Assembly (NCBI RefSeq): GCF_002865645.1 | Contig: NW_020194544.1 | Span: forward strand, 62,001-126,000 | Direction: 5' to 3' | DNA length: 64,000 bases | From: Hyaloscypha bicolor E | Taxonomy: Eukaryota; Ascomycota; Leotiomycetes; Helotiales; Hyaloscyphaceae | Shown here: piece after piece, positions 1 through 12,530 of the stretch | Position numbering within the stretch: the stretch's first letter is position 1 | Layout of the letters: the number at the start of each line of letters is the position of its first letter | The notes under the pieces: model-generated | Told to the model about the DNA's origin: nothing | The model's input: only the letters and a program-made list of their open reading frames with translations | The model's database searches: none | Made by a program: the position numbers and the translations under genes

Positions 1-521
1 AGTTTACTAGATAAGAAAGAAAAAAAGAAACTAGCTAACCAGGATTTATATATAAAAGTAAATAAGTTATATTTAGGGAATTTAAATAGCTACTTTACTT
101 TAGAGAAAATTATATTAGAATTACTAATATTTTAGGTTCTGGAATTAATTAATAATATTAAAATTTAGTTATAAATAGTATTTCTATTAATATTATAATA
201 GGTTTCTTATTTAGAAAAAAGAAAAAAGAAAAAAGAAATAAAAATAGCTAAAGAGGTTTTCTAAAAATAAACTAGAATAAAAAAAAAGCTATTTTATATA
301 AAAAGCCAGAAAAATACTATTTTAAGAAATAATAAATAAAGAAATAGCCTAGCTAAGAATATAGATATTAATATATCCGGAAATAAATAAAATAAATTAG
401 AAATCTAATATATTTTTAATTATAATAAATATAAGATTTTTAAAATTAATAATACTTTAATAAAACTATTAAAAAAAGTAATTATTTTATTTCTAAAAAC
501 TTAAAAAGAAATAAAAATATA
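1..521. other. RIP-degraded AT-rich flank
   Basis: Extremely AT-rich sequence with almost no CA or TG dinucleotides and many in-frame stops in every frame. It lies outside the LTR that begins near 522. No gene can be read here. It is probably part of an older repeat into which the gypsy element inserted, but no family could be identified. Confidence 0.6.
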
Positions 522-818
522 TGAGGTATTTATTAGTAAGTAATAAGATAATAGAATAAATTAGTAAGTTATGAAACTATAGTATTAAATTTAGTATAGA
601 ACTAATTTCTATTCCTCCTATAAGGTCTAGGAAAGCCCCCTTTAAATAGGAGGCCCCGATAACATATATATAATTAGTAATTTATAAGCCTAATACTTAT
701 AATATAAATAGTAGTTAGTTATAAAATTAAAAAGCCTCTAATTTCCCTAATTAATACCCGCAATATCCGAGGTTTATTATATGCCCTTAAGTTACGTGCG
801 ACCCTATATATATTATAA
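522..818 (-). repeat. LTR of gypsy element 1 (3' LTR in element orientation)
   Basis: This 297-bp segment aligns without gaps that I can see to 7592-7888. The differences are almost all C/T or G/A, as expected from RIP acting separately on the two copies. The first bases are TGAGG here and TAAGA in the partner, consistent with an original TG terminus. Conserved GC-richer patches such as the one near 630-655 survive in both copies. Confidence 0.88.
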
Positions 819-1856
819 CTATACCTTCTTTCTAGGATCTTATTCTTAGGATCTATTAATTTATTCTAGTAAATATTTAATTAATTATTTATTTAATTAA
901 AGTAAACTTCTAGTATTTTAGGAAATAGTTTTACTAATATAATCTAGATAATAAATATAAAAATTATCTAATTAGATTAGAGCTAAGTAAGTAAGAAAAA
1001 AGAATAATTATACCCTAGATATAAGAGCTAGTTAGTAATTGCAATTTCGTTTGGGATCTAAGTATTCTAATTAGCTTAATCTAAAGTATTAAGGTACTAT
1101 TCCACGAAATTAATATTACTTATTAGATCTCGTATTAGAATAATCTAAATAGCTATATAAAAAGAATTTAATAAATATTTATATAAGAAACTCATATGAA
1201 TATTTCTGAGATTCTAGAGATTATTTGCGGGCTCCTAAAAATATATATTAATTAGTTATACTAGTTTCTAATTAGGACTAGTACGAAAACTAGTAGTTAA
1301 TCCAGGTAGTTCTTTACTTCTATAAAAGAACCTCTTTATATTACTATATACTTTCTTTCTTTCTATTAATTATATATATAATAACTTTTTCTATTATTAC
1401 TTTCTAGCTTTTTTTTCTACTTTTTTCTAAGCCTTCTTTAATTATTTTTAATTAATTCTATAATATTTTCTTTTAGCTTTATTATCTGCCTATATAATAA
1501 TAAGTATAAAGGTAACTTTATAGTCTTCTTTTCTATTACTAATAAATACTTGAAATATTTTAAGTATTTACTTATTAATTTCTTTATCTTATATACTATA
1601 GTACCTAGTAAGAATAATTATAACTATTATAATAAGAGTTCTAAGTCTTATATATTAGTAAGTTCTTTAGCTTTAATATTTATTAAAGCTAATATAATTT
1701 CAGATTCCTTATTACCTATTAGAGGCTTACTAGTTCTAAGAAAATACTATTATAGCCTTTAAGAAATTTCTTAAAATATATCCTAAATAATATTATACTA
1801 ATAAGAATAATATTATTTATTAGGTTTTTAAAGACTAGAAAAATACTAATAAGCTT

Positions 1857-2570
1857 CGGAATTCTCCTATGAAATCTTTTTATTCCATTCCTTGCATATT
1901 ATCCAATGTATATTACGGACATATGCGTTTTCGGGCTTACGAAGATTTTAATCCAAGAATTTATCGATATTCATAATATAATAATCATGAATTTCATGAT
2001 CATTATTTGATAAATTATTAAAATCATTATTCGAATCATTATTCTCAATTATAGAATTTTAATTTAAATATCATAAAGAAATTTTTAATCATTTATGGAT
2101 TTATATAAATCTTTTTTGAATAGAAATCCCTATGATTAAGTTCATCATAATAAAAAACGGAATAATTCTATTCTTTTTCTAAAAAAAAAAAAAAAAAAAA
2201 AAAAAAGAGTGAAATTTCTTCGGATTTATCTATAATAATTATTTCTTTATAATTTGAATTCCGTTCTTTCGCAATTCGTTTTAAATATTTAGATAAATCT
2301 TAGTAAATTATATTATCATAAATCATATATTCAATCTTGATGATTTTTCATAGATTAATAAATATAAATTAAAAGATATAAGAAAAGAATTTCCTTATAT
2401 ATCATTTCTTTCTTATAATCCTTATATTATAACATTATAAAAAGGCCTTTTGAAGGCCTTAATCATTTATTATTATTTTCTTATTCTTATCGTTTTATCT
2501 TACGATAATAATTAATGAGTTATTTAGATTTTTTCTTCATTATCATAAATTAATTTATCAGTAATATTTA
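1857..2570. other. AT-rich island without RIP signature, inserted in gypsy element 1
   Basis: Bases 1981-2040 alone contain five CA and three TG dinucleotides, whereas flanking RIP sequence such as 2581-2640 has none. The island is still AT-rich, holds a 26-base A run (2181-2206) and a perfect short hairpin near 2443-2460 (AAGGCCTT, TTG loop). No ORF is recognisable. Composition and texture resemble fungal mitochondrial intergenic DNA, so a nuclear insertion of mitochondrial DNA that arrived after RIP is a reasonable guess; a plasmid or another unprocessed insertion is also possible. The boundaries are judged from composition and are good to about 20 bases. Confidence 0.55.
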
Positions 2571-5500
2571 GCTAACTAGTACTTATTATAGTAGATTTCC
2601 TAGTTATTTTATATATAATATTATAAATCCTTAAGCTTTCTTTATTTTATTTTAAGGGTTTCTAGCCTCTTATATATAGCTAGTATTTTCCTTATAATTC
2701 TATTTTTAGAATTTTATAAAAGTTAAGAGTAATATCTATAATATATATAAAAAAGTATATTTTATAAAATCTAATATTTTAAGTTATTATATATAAATTC
2801 CGTAAAAGATAATTTCTTAAACTAGTTATTTTTTTAGGTATTATAATAATATCTCAGGTAATATTTTAGGGCCTAGTTTTATTTTTCTATTTAATTATTT
2901 ATTTAAGAATAATAAGCTATACTTAAATATTATTTATATATTAAATAGAAATAGAAAGCAAACTAGAACTAGCTAGTAAATACTATTTCTTAATTAGAAA
3001 TAATTCTATTAAGGAAGCTAAAGATTAAGAAAACATATTCTTATATAATCTTAGTAAACTCTAGAAAGTTAATAGTCTTATAATATATAATATATCTTGC
3101 TATTTTAGAGTACTAGTTAATAACTATAAGAATTATATTAAAATCGGAACCTTTTACTAGGTTTTTATATAGTAGTAAACCTATAATAAAATCTATAAAA
3201 ATCTTATTTTAGGATCTCTTAGGCTATAATAAATTACTAAGTAAATTATATAGTAAATGCCTTTTTATCTTAATTTTCTAGTAAATATTATATTCTTAAT
3301 AATAATTATAAATATTTCTTTTTATATTCTCCTAATATTAGGACTTTCTAAAAAGCTCAAGAGTTTTCTTTATTTTATAATATCCGGCTATTAAGTTATT
3401 ATAATAAAGCTTTATAACTTCTTAATATAAAGCGGAATTATTAGATATAATAATTCTTAAATAATACCTAAATAGGCTCGAATTATTTTTCTAGATTTCT
3501 TTTCTCTTAGTATCTTTCTTACTAAGCCTCTATTTTATAATATTCTAATATTAAGAATTATTTCTCTGAGCTACCTAGATAATATCTAGAAGAAATTTAG
3601 ATAGAAGAGCTAGTACTATAGCTCTTTTAATAGCCGCATATATCTATATACGGGAAATTAGGTATTTATAATTATCTAATTCAAAAACTCGAGGAACTAA
3701 GAAATCTTTAGTTCTATTAAATAATACGGTTATAAATACCCCTATTACCTTAGCTATAATAATAAAGCCTTTAAGATATCTCTCTATATCTTGCTTCTTA
3801 ACTAATTCTATAATTAAGGAATCTATAAAATAATCTATTTACTTATCTTATAATAAATATTTCTTCTTAGCTATTATAAATATAGTAAGTATTAAATAAT
3901 ACCTATTCTAAAGAAAGAACTCTTTAGATATTTATAAGAACCTCTGAATTATAATTATAAAAGCTTTCTTTAGTTTATTTTAAAAAATCAGAAGTCAAGT
4001 TATATTAATAGGACCTTTTTTATAATTAGGTTTTCTACTAGGTTCATTTACTAGATTTAAAGTACCTTTATAGTAAATAATATTAAAATTATATATTATA
4101 AGATATATTACTTAATATACTTAATAGCTTTTTAAATACTTTATTTCTATAAAGTATTAGAGATTATTATAATTTATAATAACTTTAATTATAAACCTGA
4201 ACTTTTTAAGATAATAATACTAATACTTAAAAGCTTTAATAATTATAAGTAGCTCTTTATTATAAGTACTATAGTTATATTTGGCTCTAGAGAGTTTCCG
4301 GGACCAGAATACTACTAGATACTAGTATTTTTTCGGGCTATTACTAGAATTAACTTATTATAAAATAGTACTAGTAATTACAAATTTTAATATATTAGTT
4401 TTAATACGAATATTCTTAAAAAATTTAAAATAGACTAGGATAGGTATTATAGTAAAAGCTTTTTTTAAAGTCTTAAAGCTTTTAGCTACTTTATTTATTT
4501 ATATAAAGAAACCGGATTTCCGGCCCTTTTCTATTTCTTTTAAGAAATCTATTAAGCCTATAGTTACCTAAGAGTAATAGTAAATAAACCTGTAATAGAA
4601 ATTAGTAAATCTAAGAAATACTTAAATATTATAAAATAATTCTGGTTCTGGCTATTTAATAATACTATAAACTTATTTAGGATTTATATAAATATTTTCT
4701 ATTCTAATAAGAAAGCCCAAAAATTCGATTTCCTTAATATTAAACTCGTATTTACTAAGTTTATAAAACAGGTTATTTTTATGTAGCCTAGTAAGTACCT
4801 AGTATATATAATTATAATATTTATTCTTATTTCGGAAATAAATAAGAATATTATCTAAATAAATAATTACGAAATAATCTAGAAGCCCTATAAATATAAT
4901 ATTAATATATATTTAAAATATAGCTAGTATATTAGCTAGCCTAAAAGGCATTATAAGATATTTAAAATAATTATAATAGGTCCTAAAAACTATTTTTTAC
5001 TTATATTCTTTATAAATTCTTATCTAATAATATATATTCTTAAGATCTAGCTTTATAAAAATCTTGGCTTCTCGGAGCTAGTTAAGGGTCTTATTAATAA
5101 GAGAAAGCAAATACTAATTCTTAATTATAACTTGGTTAAGTTTATAATAATTAATATAAAAATATAATTTTTTATTCTTCTTAGGAATAAAAAAAATAGA
5201 TATTCTTACTAGGCTTTTACTAGGCCTTATCTAATATTTATAAAGCATATCCTATAAATATAGATATAATATTTCTAGTTAGGTCTCTAATAAATTATAT
5301 AAAGGCCTATATAAGACTATATTATCTATATTAATAAAGTATTTAATACTATTAAGATTAGGAAGTTCCGAAGCTTTATTAGAATTAAAAATCTCTAAGA
5401 AGTCTTTATATTTATTATCCCGGAAATAGATAGGTATTTCTAAGGCCTCTTTCTAAAAAGTATTAATTTACTATATTAAAAACTCCTATTTAGTATTATT

Positions 5501-7591
5501 AGAACTATATAATAAAGCAAAGACCTAGTAACTATTATAAATATATAAAGTCTATTATCTAGGATAGTTATATTTGCCTTTAGTTAAGAATAAAACTTAA
5601 AATACTAGTTTAGGGTACTAGTTAAGCTTCTTACTAAACTCTTTTAGTATTAGGATTTTAATATTATTAGGCCATATAAATATATATATCTATTATTTCT
5701 TAATATAATCTATATATTATATAAGAATTACTTTATAAAATTCTATACTAAAGACGAGGCTATAAAAGCTAATATTCTTATATTTATAGAACTAGAGCTT
5801 AAAAAAACGCGTTTTATTATAATTATCTATAATAAATATTTTAAGATTATAGGCTTAATAGATCTTAAATTAGTTCTTATAAAAGATTATAAATTCTTAG
5901 TTATATTTAGCTAAGATAATAAAGCCCTGGCTTTAAGCCTAATTATTATTAAGGAAGTTATAATCTGACCTAATATTACTAAGTCTACTATATATCTCTA
6001 AGGTACTTACTTCTGGCTATATTAATCTTGCTTAAATAGTTATATAAAGTAATATACCTTTTTTATTATAGCCAAAATTATTAATATTTAAGATTTAGCT
6101 TTCTCTTTTTTCTATTTCTTAGGAAAATCTTCTCTAAAGTACTTCTTTATAGCTATAGTATTAACCTGCTTCTATAAATACCTTAACTCTTCTATAGTTT
6201 TAGTCTTATTAGGGTTTTACTAAGCCTATTTAGTATACTTAAAATACTTTATATTTCCTAAGAAATATTCTTTCTATTTATAAGTCTAATAAATTATACC
6301 TAAAGTAGAACTAGTACTTTATTAAGGCCTTAAAAAGGCTAAAGTATTATCTAAGGGTTTCTTATATAATTTTTAGAACTTATTCTTTCTTTTTTAATAG
6401 TTTTATAAATTAGAATTTACTAAGTTAGGATTTTTAGAAACAAAGTTACTCTTACTAGATTTCCCTATTTTTACTTTTCTTAATTTAGGATAAGTAATAT
6501 ACTTTGCTTTCTAAGCTTTCTTAAGCTATTTAGAAATAGATATTACTTTATTTCCTAAGAAAATAAATATAAATATCTAATAAGTCTTATAATTAGATAA
6601 AATAGTATTAAGAGTCCGGACTCGGTTTCTTTTAGGGTATGAGTTCTAGTTAACTTTAAGACTAATTATCCGAGTATATAACTCGGTAATTATCTTACTA
6701 TTTTTCTAATAAAGATTTCGGAGTTCCTTAAAGGCGTCTTATTAATGGGTTTAAGATACTTAGAGTATATTAGCTAAATAGGTCTTAAATTACTCCTAAT
6801 AAACCTTATATAATAGTAGGCTTTACTTTATTATAGCCTCCTAAGTATTATAAGATTTGTTCCTAAAAGCACTTATAATAAAGTTAATTCTAGAAAAGTA
6901 TCTATTATAAGTCTAAGGTTAAGTCCTAGAAACTGCTTTTTAGGAAAATATAAATATTCTCTATTTCTTAAGGAACTTTCTATAATATAAGTCAGGTATC
7001 CGGATCTTAAAAAGCTTTTTTTAGTCTAAATATATTTTTAGGATATTATATAATAGCTCCTAATAAATAGTATTAAGATTACTCTTAAAGCTTATTATAT
7101 TAGGAAAGAAAGTGAGTTCTAATCCTATTTTAGGAAGTTCCCTAATAGAAATTACTAAGGAAAATAGAATAGATTTATAAATAAAGTTTCTATAAGATAT
7201 AATAAATTATAAGATATTCCTAAGAATACTCTTATATTACTCTAATTATAGGATATATTAGTTAATTATATTTACTAATTCTTGCTTTTATTAGAGTACT
7301 TTAACTTTAGTATATAAGCCCTATTTCATAGCTTAGGTAGTAGTAATTCGGGTATTAATCTCGGTATTTTAATTATTACCGGGATTATTTCCATTATTAT
7401 TACTAGTTCTCGGAGGCTCCTAAGGGGCCCTATTAAAAGTATTAGACGAGCCTTTACTATTATTCGTATTAGGGTTAATCTAATTAACTTCCTCTATAGG
7501 AATAGCTTTAGCGAGAGGTTATATATTTCGCAGATTTTGAAATATAATTACTTATTAAATTATCTTTTTTAAAAGTAGAAACATTAGCTTA

Positions 7592-7888
7592 TAAGATATT
7601 TATTAGTAGGTAATAAGATAATAGAATAAATTAGTGAGTTATAAAACTATAGTATTAAATTTAGTATAGAACTAATCTCTATTTCTCCTATAAGATCTAG
7701 GGAAGCCCTCTCTAAATAGGAGGCCCTAATAATATATATATAATTAGTAATTTATAAGCCTAATACTTATAATATAAATAATAGTTAGTTATAAAGTCAA
7801 AGGGCCTCCGATTTCCCTAATTAATACCTGTAATATCCGAGGTTTATTATATGCCTTTAAGTTACATATAACCCTATATATATTATAA
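7592..7888 (-). repeat. LTR of gypsy element 1 (5' LTR in element orientation)
   Basis: Partner of 522-818, same length and orientation. Transitions distinguish the copies: for example the stretch ending near 7876 reads ACATATAACC where the other LTR reads ACGTGCGACC. Because coding traces are on the minus strand, this copy would contain the element's promoter, now mutated. Confidence 0.88.
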
Positions 7889-8399
7889 AATACTTATTAG
7901 TACTTTAAAAATACTAGATCTAATTATTATATTTTAAAACTAATAAATTAAGAATAATACTTTTTATTTTATTATCTTATAAATAGGAAATACTATTATA
8001 TTTAGTATAATTAAATATATTAGAAAATCTATAAAGCTAGTAATTATAGCTTATATAATAAATAGAATATTTAAGAAATTAGAAATATTAGCTTAAATAT
8101 CTAATATTAATAGAATTATTTAATTTAAAGATAATAGTATTAATATTCGAATATTACTAGCTTATAAATATATTATATAATTTTTATATTTCTAATTTAT
8201 ATTTTAAGAACCTTAAGGAAATATTAAATATAAAGAAATAATTAATATTAGAGCTAAAATTAATATTTTTTCTAAAAAGATCTCTAAAATAATATTAATA
8301 AAATAATATATAATACTATAAATTATTAAAGATCTATTATTACTAGAATTAAATTAGAATTTATAGAAATAGTAAAACTTAAAGTTAAAGTTATAAATA

Positions 8400-11300
8400 A
8401 AGCAAAATATAAAAATATTTTTTTTCTAATTAAAAAAGCTTTAAAGATCTTATTTAATTAATTATTTTTAATAAAAATAAAAATAAATATTATATATAAA
8501 AGTAATAGTTTATAGAATAAAAGATTTACTAATTCTAAAAATAACTAGAATACTTATATTATTATAATTATTTTATTTTTAAAAAATATTAGAAAATAGA
8601 AAAAAAGATAATTTAAGAATATTAAGTTTCTAGAATTAAATAATTAAATAATACAAAATAAGAAACTAAAAAGAAAAAGAAAAAATAAAGCCTAGTATTA
8701 TAATAAGTAATAATATTAAAGAAAATAGAAAAATTCCGGGATTTCTTATAAATTCTTTTAATTTAGATTTAGGAATTTAGAAAAATTAATAATATTTTTA
8801 GAGAAACTAAAATAAAAAAAGATTTTAATTAAAGTATTATTAAAAATAGTTCCGGATTTAATAGAAAAGAAAATAAAAAGAATATTAAATAAAGATATTT
8901 CTAAAAGAGAAATAAAGTAATATTTTCTAATAATAAAGAAATATATTTCCGAAGCTATAAAATCTGGAATTTAAAACTAGAAAGAATTCTGGAATATATA
9001 AAAGCTTAAAAAAGATATTTTAGAATATTAAATAAAAAGAAGCTAAATAAAAAGATTATAAATTCTAGAAATTAGATAAAAATAGTATTAGAAAAAATAA
9101 TTATAGCTTTTAAAGAAAAGAATAATAATTATAATTTATTTCTAGTTATAAAATTATATAAAATAAAAAATAAGAAATTTTAACTAATAAATACTAATAA
9201 TAAAACTAGAAAAGATTCTAATAAATATTCGAACTAATTTAAGAAATTCAAAACTAGAGAATATTTATAGAAATATACTAGAAAATATAAGAATTATTTT
9301 TTATTAAAAATATTGGCTATTTTAAGAAGTTTATAACTTATTTTAAAATGTTTTAAATAATTAGATATTAGAAGCTAGTTCTAGAAGAAAAAAAGCTAAT
9401 TATATTCTAAAAATTAATAATTAATTAAAAAGATATAATTATATTTAATTAGAAAAAAATAAGAAAAGTTTATAAAAATATTAGTTTATTTATTTTAATT
9501 AAGATTATTAAATATAAAGCCTAATAAAAGAAGAATTTCCTATATTTTAAAGCTTTAATACTAATAATAGTAAAAATATTATTAGAATATTTAGATTATA
9601 GAGTTTTTAAGAAATATAATAAATCTTATTAGAATTTATAGTTCTTAATTATAAAAAAGATTACTAGAACTTATAAACTAATTAATATTATTATAAAAAT
9701 AAATTTAGTAATTTTATAAGATATTAATTAATTTTTATTTACTAATAAAATCTCGGAAGAATTTACTAAATATATTTATATTTCTTTAATTAATTTCTTT
9801 TTCGAATATAATTAATTTATACTAGATACTTATAATAGAGATTTAATTATATTTATAATATTTCTGGAATTATTAAGAATAACTATATTATTTTAGGAAG
9901 TTATTAATTCTATTATATAATTTATATAAGTTATTATAATTATTCTAGAAAATCTATTTTCTAAAATTATTATATTATTTATTAATAATATTAGAATAAA
10001 GAAACCTTATATAAATTATAATAAATAGCTAATTTTATTTAGTATTTAGTATTTTATATTCAAATATCTTTAAAACCTAAATATAATCTTAGATAAAATT
10101 AAATAGGCTAAAGCTAATATTAGAAAAAATTATAGTTTTATTATAATAATATAATTATTATTAGCTTTATTTATAAAGTATTTAGAAAAAGCCTTTTAAA
10201 TTCAGGAATTACTAAAATCTTAAAATAAGAATATTATAATAATATAACTAAAAATAAGGCATTTATTAGAATTATTATTTATTATTATATTTAAATTAAA
10301 GATTTTATAATTATTACTTAATAAGGAAAGATATAATATAGAAATAAAGTAATAAATAAATATTAATTATATAAATTCTTTAAAAAAAGCTTATTATTAT
10401 TCTAATATTTTACAAGTTATATTATAATTTATTAATAAATTAGAATATTATTATATTAATAATAAATACTAGCCTAAATAAATAGAGCGGAATTTTTAGT
10501 TAATATAATAATAAAGAAAAAAAAAGAATTATCTAGTATAAGTCTAGAATCTAAAATAATATTAAATAAAAATATAATATTATTAAAAGAAAATACTAAG
10601 AACTAGTAAAGTATTTATAGAAAATATAATTTTAGCTATATAAAATTTATTTTATTCTAAAGCTAGATACTAATATACTTATTATATAGCTAAATAAAGC
10701 AGCTATAAATCTTTCTAAAATTCTAATTATTTACTAATTAATATAATTTTAATTATTTAATTTTAAAATTAAATATATTAAAAAAATCAAATAAATTATT
10801 AAAATACCTATAATAAGAAAATAATATCGAAAATAATAAAAATATTAATAAATAATTAGTAATAAAACCTAATTTTATTAAAATAATATTTATTAAATAA
10901 AAAGTTTAATTAAAGAAAATAGTTCTGGTTTAATTATATAATATTATTTTTAAGAAATTAAACTTCTAAAACCTTTATTAAATATTTGAATAATAATATC
11001 TAATTACTAGAAATTAATAATTAAAGCCTTATTATATCTAGAAACAAATTAATAATATTAAAAAATAATAATATTCGAAAGTTATATAATAAAAGCTATA
11101 GTTTTTTATATATAATTCCCGGTAAAATAATAAATAATAATATTAATTTTTATACTTTATTTAATAACCTAACTATTTTATTAGATTTCTTAAATAATAG
11201 CTATTTCGAATAATACTAGAATATTATATAATATCTTATAATATTCTTTAGACTAATAGAAATATCTAAAGCCAAGTTTCGAAAATTATACCTAAAATAT

Positions 11301-12530
11301 ATTTATTTTAGTTTATTATAAATAATTAAGAATAAAAAAAGATATTTATTAAAGAGCTATATAATAAGATTAAATATATTAGAAAAGAAAGTATTTTTTT
11401 ATTTAGTAATTAGCTATTATTACTAGGAAAATTATTATAATTATATATAAAAATATATTAGTATTTATAAAATTTATTAGTATAAGAATAAAGGAAAATA
11501 AAAAAAAGCCTTATATTTAATAAAAGCTATATTTCTTTTTTATTATCTCAAAATTAATATAATTAAATTATTAGATTATAAGAAATATAATTTATTAGTT
11601 ATTACTAGAAATAACTTTTTAAAATAAGTTAAAATCAAACTTTTAAAGAATCTAATTAGTAAGAAAATTATTAAGTTTATTTAGAAAGAAATTATTTATA
11701 AATATAATTTAGGAACTTAATAAACTAGAGATTAATAGAATTATTATTTTAGCTTATAATTTCAAAAGAAATAATATAATAAAAAGAAAATATTAACTAA
11801 TTATTTAAGTATTTATTATATTTATAATAAATAAATAAAAGCCTTAGATAAATTTATTATTATATATTTTATTTATTAATTAAATTATTATATATAAACT
11901 AACTAGATTTATTCTCTTTTATATAGTTTATAATAGAAAAGCTATAATATTTATAGAAATATATTTTTTAATCTAGAAAATACTTAAATAAAATAAAGTT
12001 TATAATAGAGAAATATTTCTAGAAATATATATAAACCAAATATAAATAAAATATAAAGATATTAAAGAAACTAGAATAAAGAAAAATAAAAGATATTAAA
12101 AGAAAAAGAAATAATTTAATATTGTTTACTAGATTTATTTAAAGTCTATTTCCGAAAAGAATCTTATTCTTATATATAATATTAAATTAATAAATTAAAA
12201 CAAGTTAAGAAATATAAAGCTATTATATTATTAGTTTAGTTCGTATAAAATAAGATATACAAATTAATTAAAAGAATATTATATATTAGAAAAGCTTAAT
12301 AGTAATATATTTTAAAGAATATATACTAGAAATTAACTTAAATAATTTATTAAAAGAAATAAATTCTAGTATTTCTCTAAAAATAAAGTTAATAATAAAT
12401 ATATATTTATAAATAAATACTTTAGAATAGATATAGAATTAGAAAAGATATAGAATTAGAAAAGATATAGAATTAGAAAAGATATAGAATTAGAAAAGAT
12501 ATAGAATTAGAAAAGAAAATAGTAATAAAA
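8400..12530 (+). mobile_element. RIP-inactivated second Ty3/gypsy gag-pol remnant
   Basis: Plus-strand coding traces follow the order of a fungal gypsy polyprotein. Gag-like or linker sequence lies before about 9.6 kb. Reverse transcriptase follows at about 9.7-10.1 kb, where the FIDDIG-type catalytic box reads FINNIRIKK with both Asp codons now AAT at 9984-9989. RNase H follows near 10,660-10,800, with the LDTNIL and LFNFKIKY blocks separated by stop codons where Trp or Gln would be. Integrase follows at about 11.5-12.4 kb with its first catalytic region reading VITRNNF. The substitutions are C-to-T and G-to-A. I could not find a matching LTR pair, so the outer ends are uncertain. The element lies in opposite orientation to the upstream gypsy copy. 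Confidence 0.82.
12430..12514 (+). repeat. 17-bp minisatellite, five perfect copies
   Basis: The unit GATATAGAATTAGAAAA occurs five times head to tail with no mismatch (12430, 12447, 12464, 12481, 12498). It lies at the very end of the second gypsy pol trace. The unit length is not a multiple of three, so expansion would shift the reading frame. Perfect identity inside strongly mutated DNA suggests amplification after RIP. Confidence 0.95.

Larger units (their letters stand above)
522..7888 (-). mobile_element. RIP-inactivated Ty3/gypsy LTR retrotransposon
   Basis: Two matching 297-bp direct repeats (522-818 and 7592-7888) bound about 6.8 kb of internal sequence whose coding traces run on the minus strand. 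Around 4815-4870 the minus strand reads VIIYLDNILIYF, the reverse transcriptase YxDD box with the second Asp codon (GAT) now AAT at 4850-4852. Around 3010-3190 it reads a retroviral-type integrase core; the catalytic Asp in the V-x-D-x-Y-S-K block is AAC at 3116-3118, and the Asp of the later S-D-x-x block is also Asn. The order gag, RT, then integrase from high to low coordinates fits a Ty3/gypsy element whose 5' LTR is the one near 7.6-7.9 kb. Stops crowd all frames, so it cannot be active. A foreign-looking 0.7-kb segment interrupts its 3' part. The target-site duplication is not clear. Confidence 0.9.

Noticed and set aside
522..818. Target-site duplication for gypsy element 1
   Set aside because: Bases flanking the two LTRs (ATATA before 522, AATAC after 7888) do not form a convincing matching pair after RIP.
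1550..1762. 70-codon plus-strand frame in the RIP block
   Set aside because: Composition-driven frame inside a dead gypsy element; Ile/Leu/Tyr-rich translation with no domain.
12430..12514. Possible CRISPR-like array
   Set aside because: Units are contiguous without spacers; it is a tandem minisatellite in a fungal genome.
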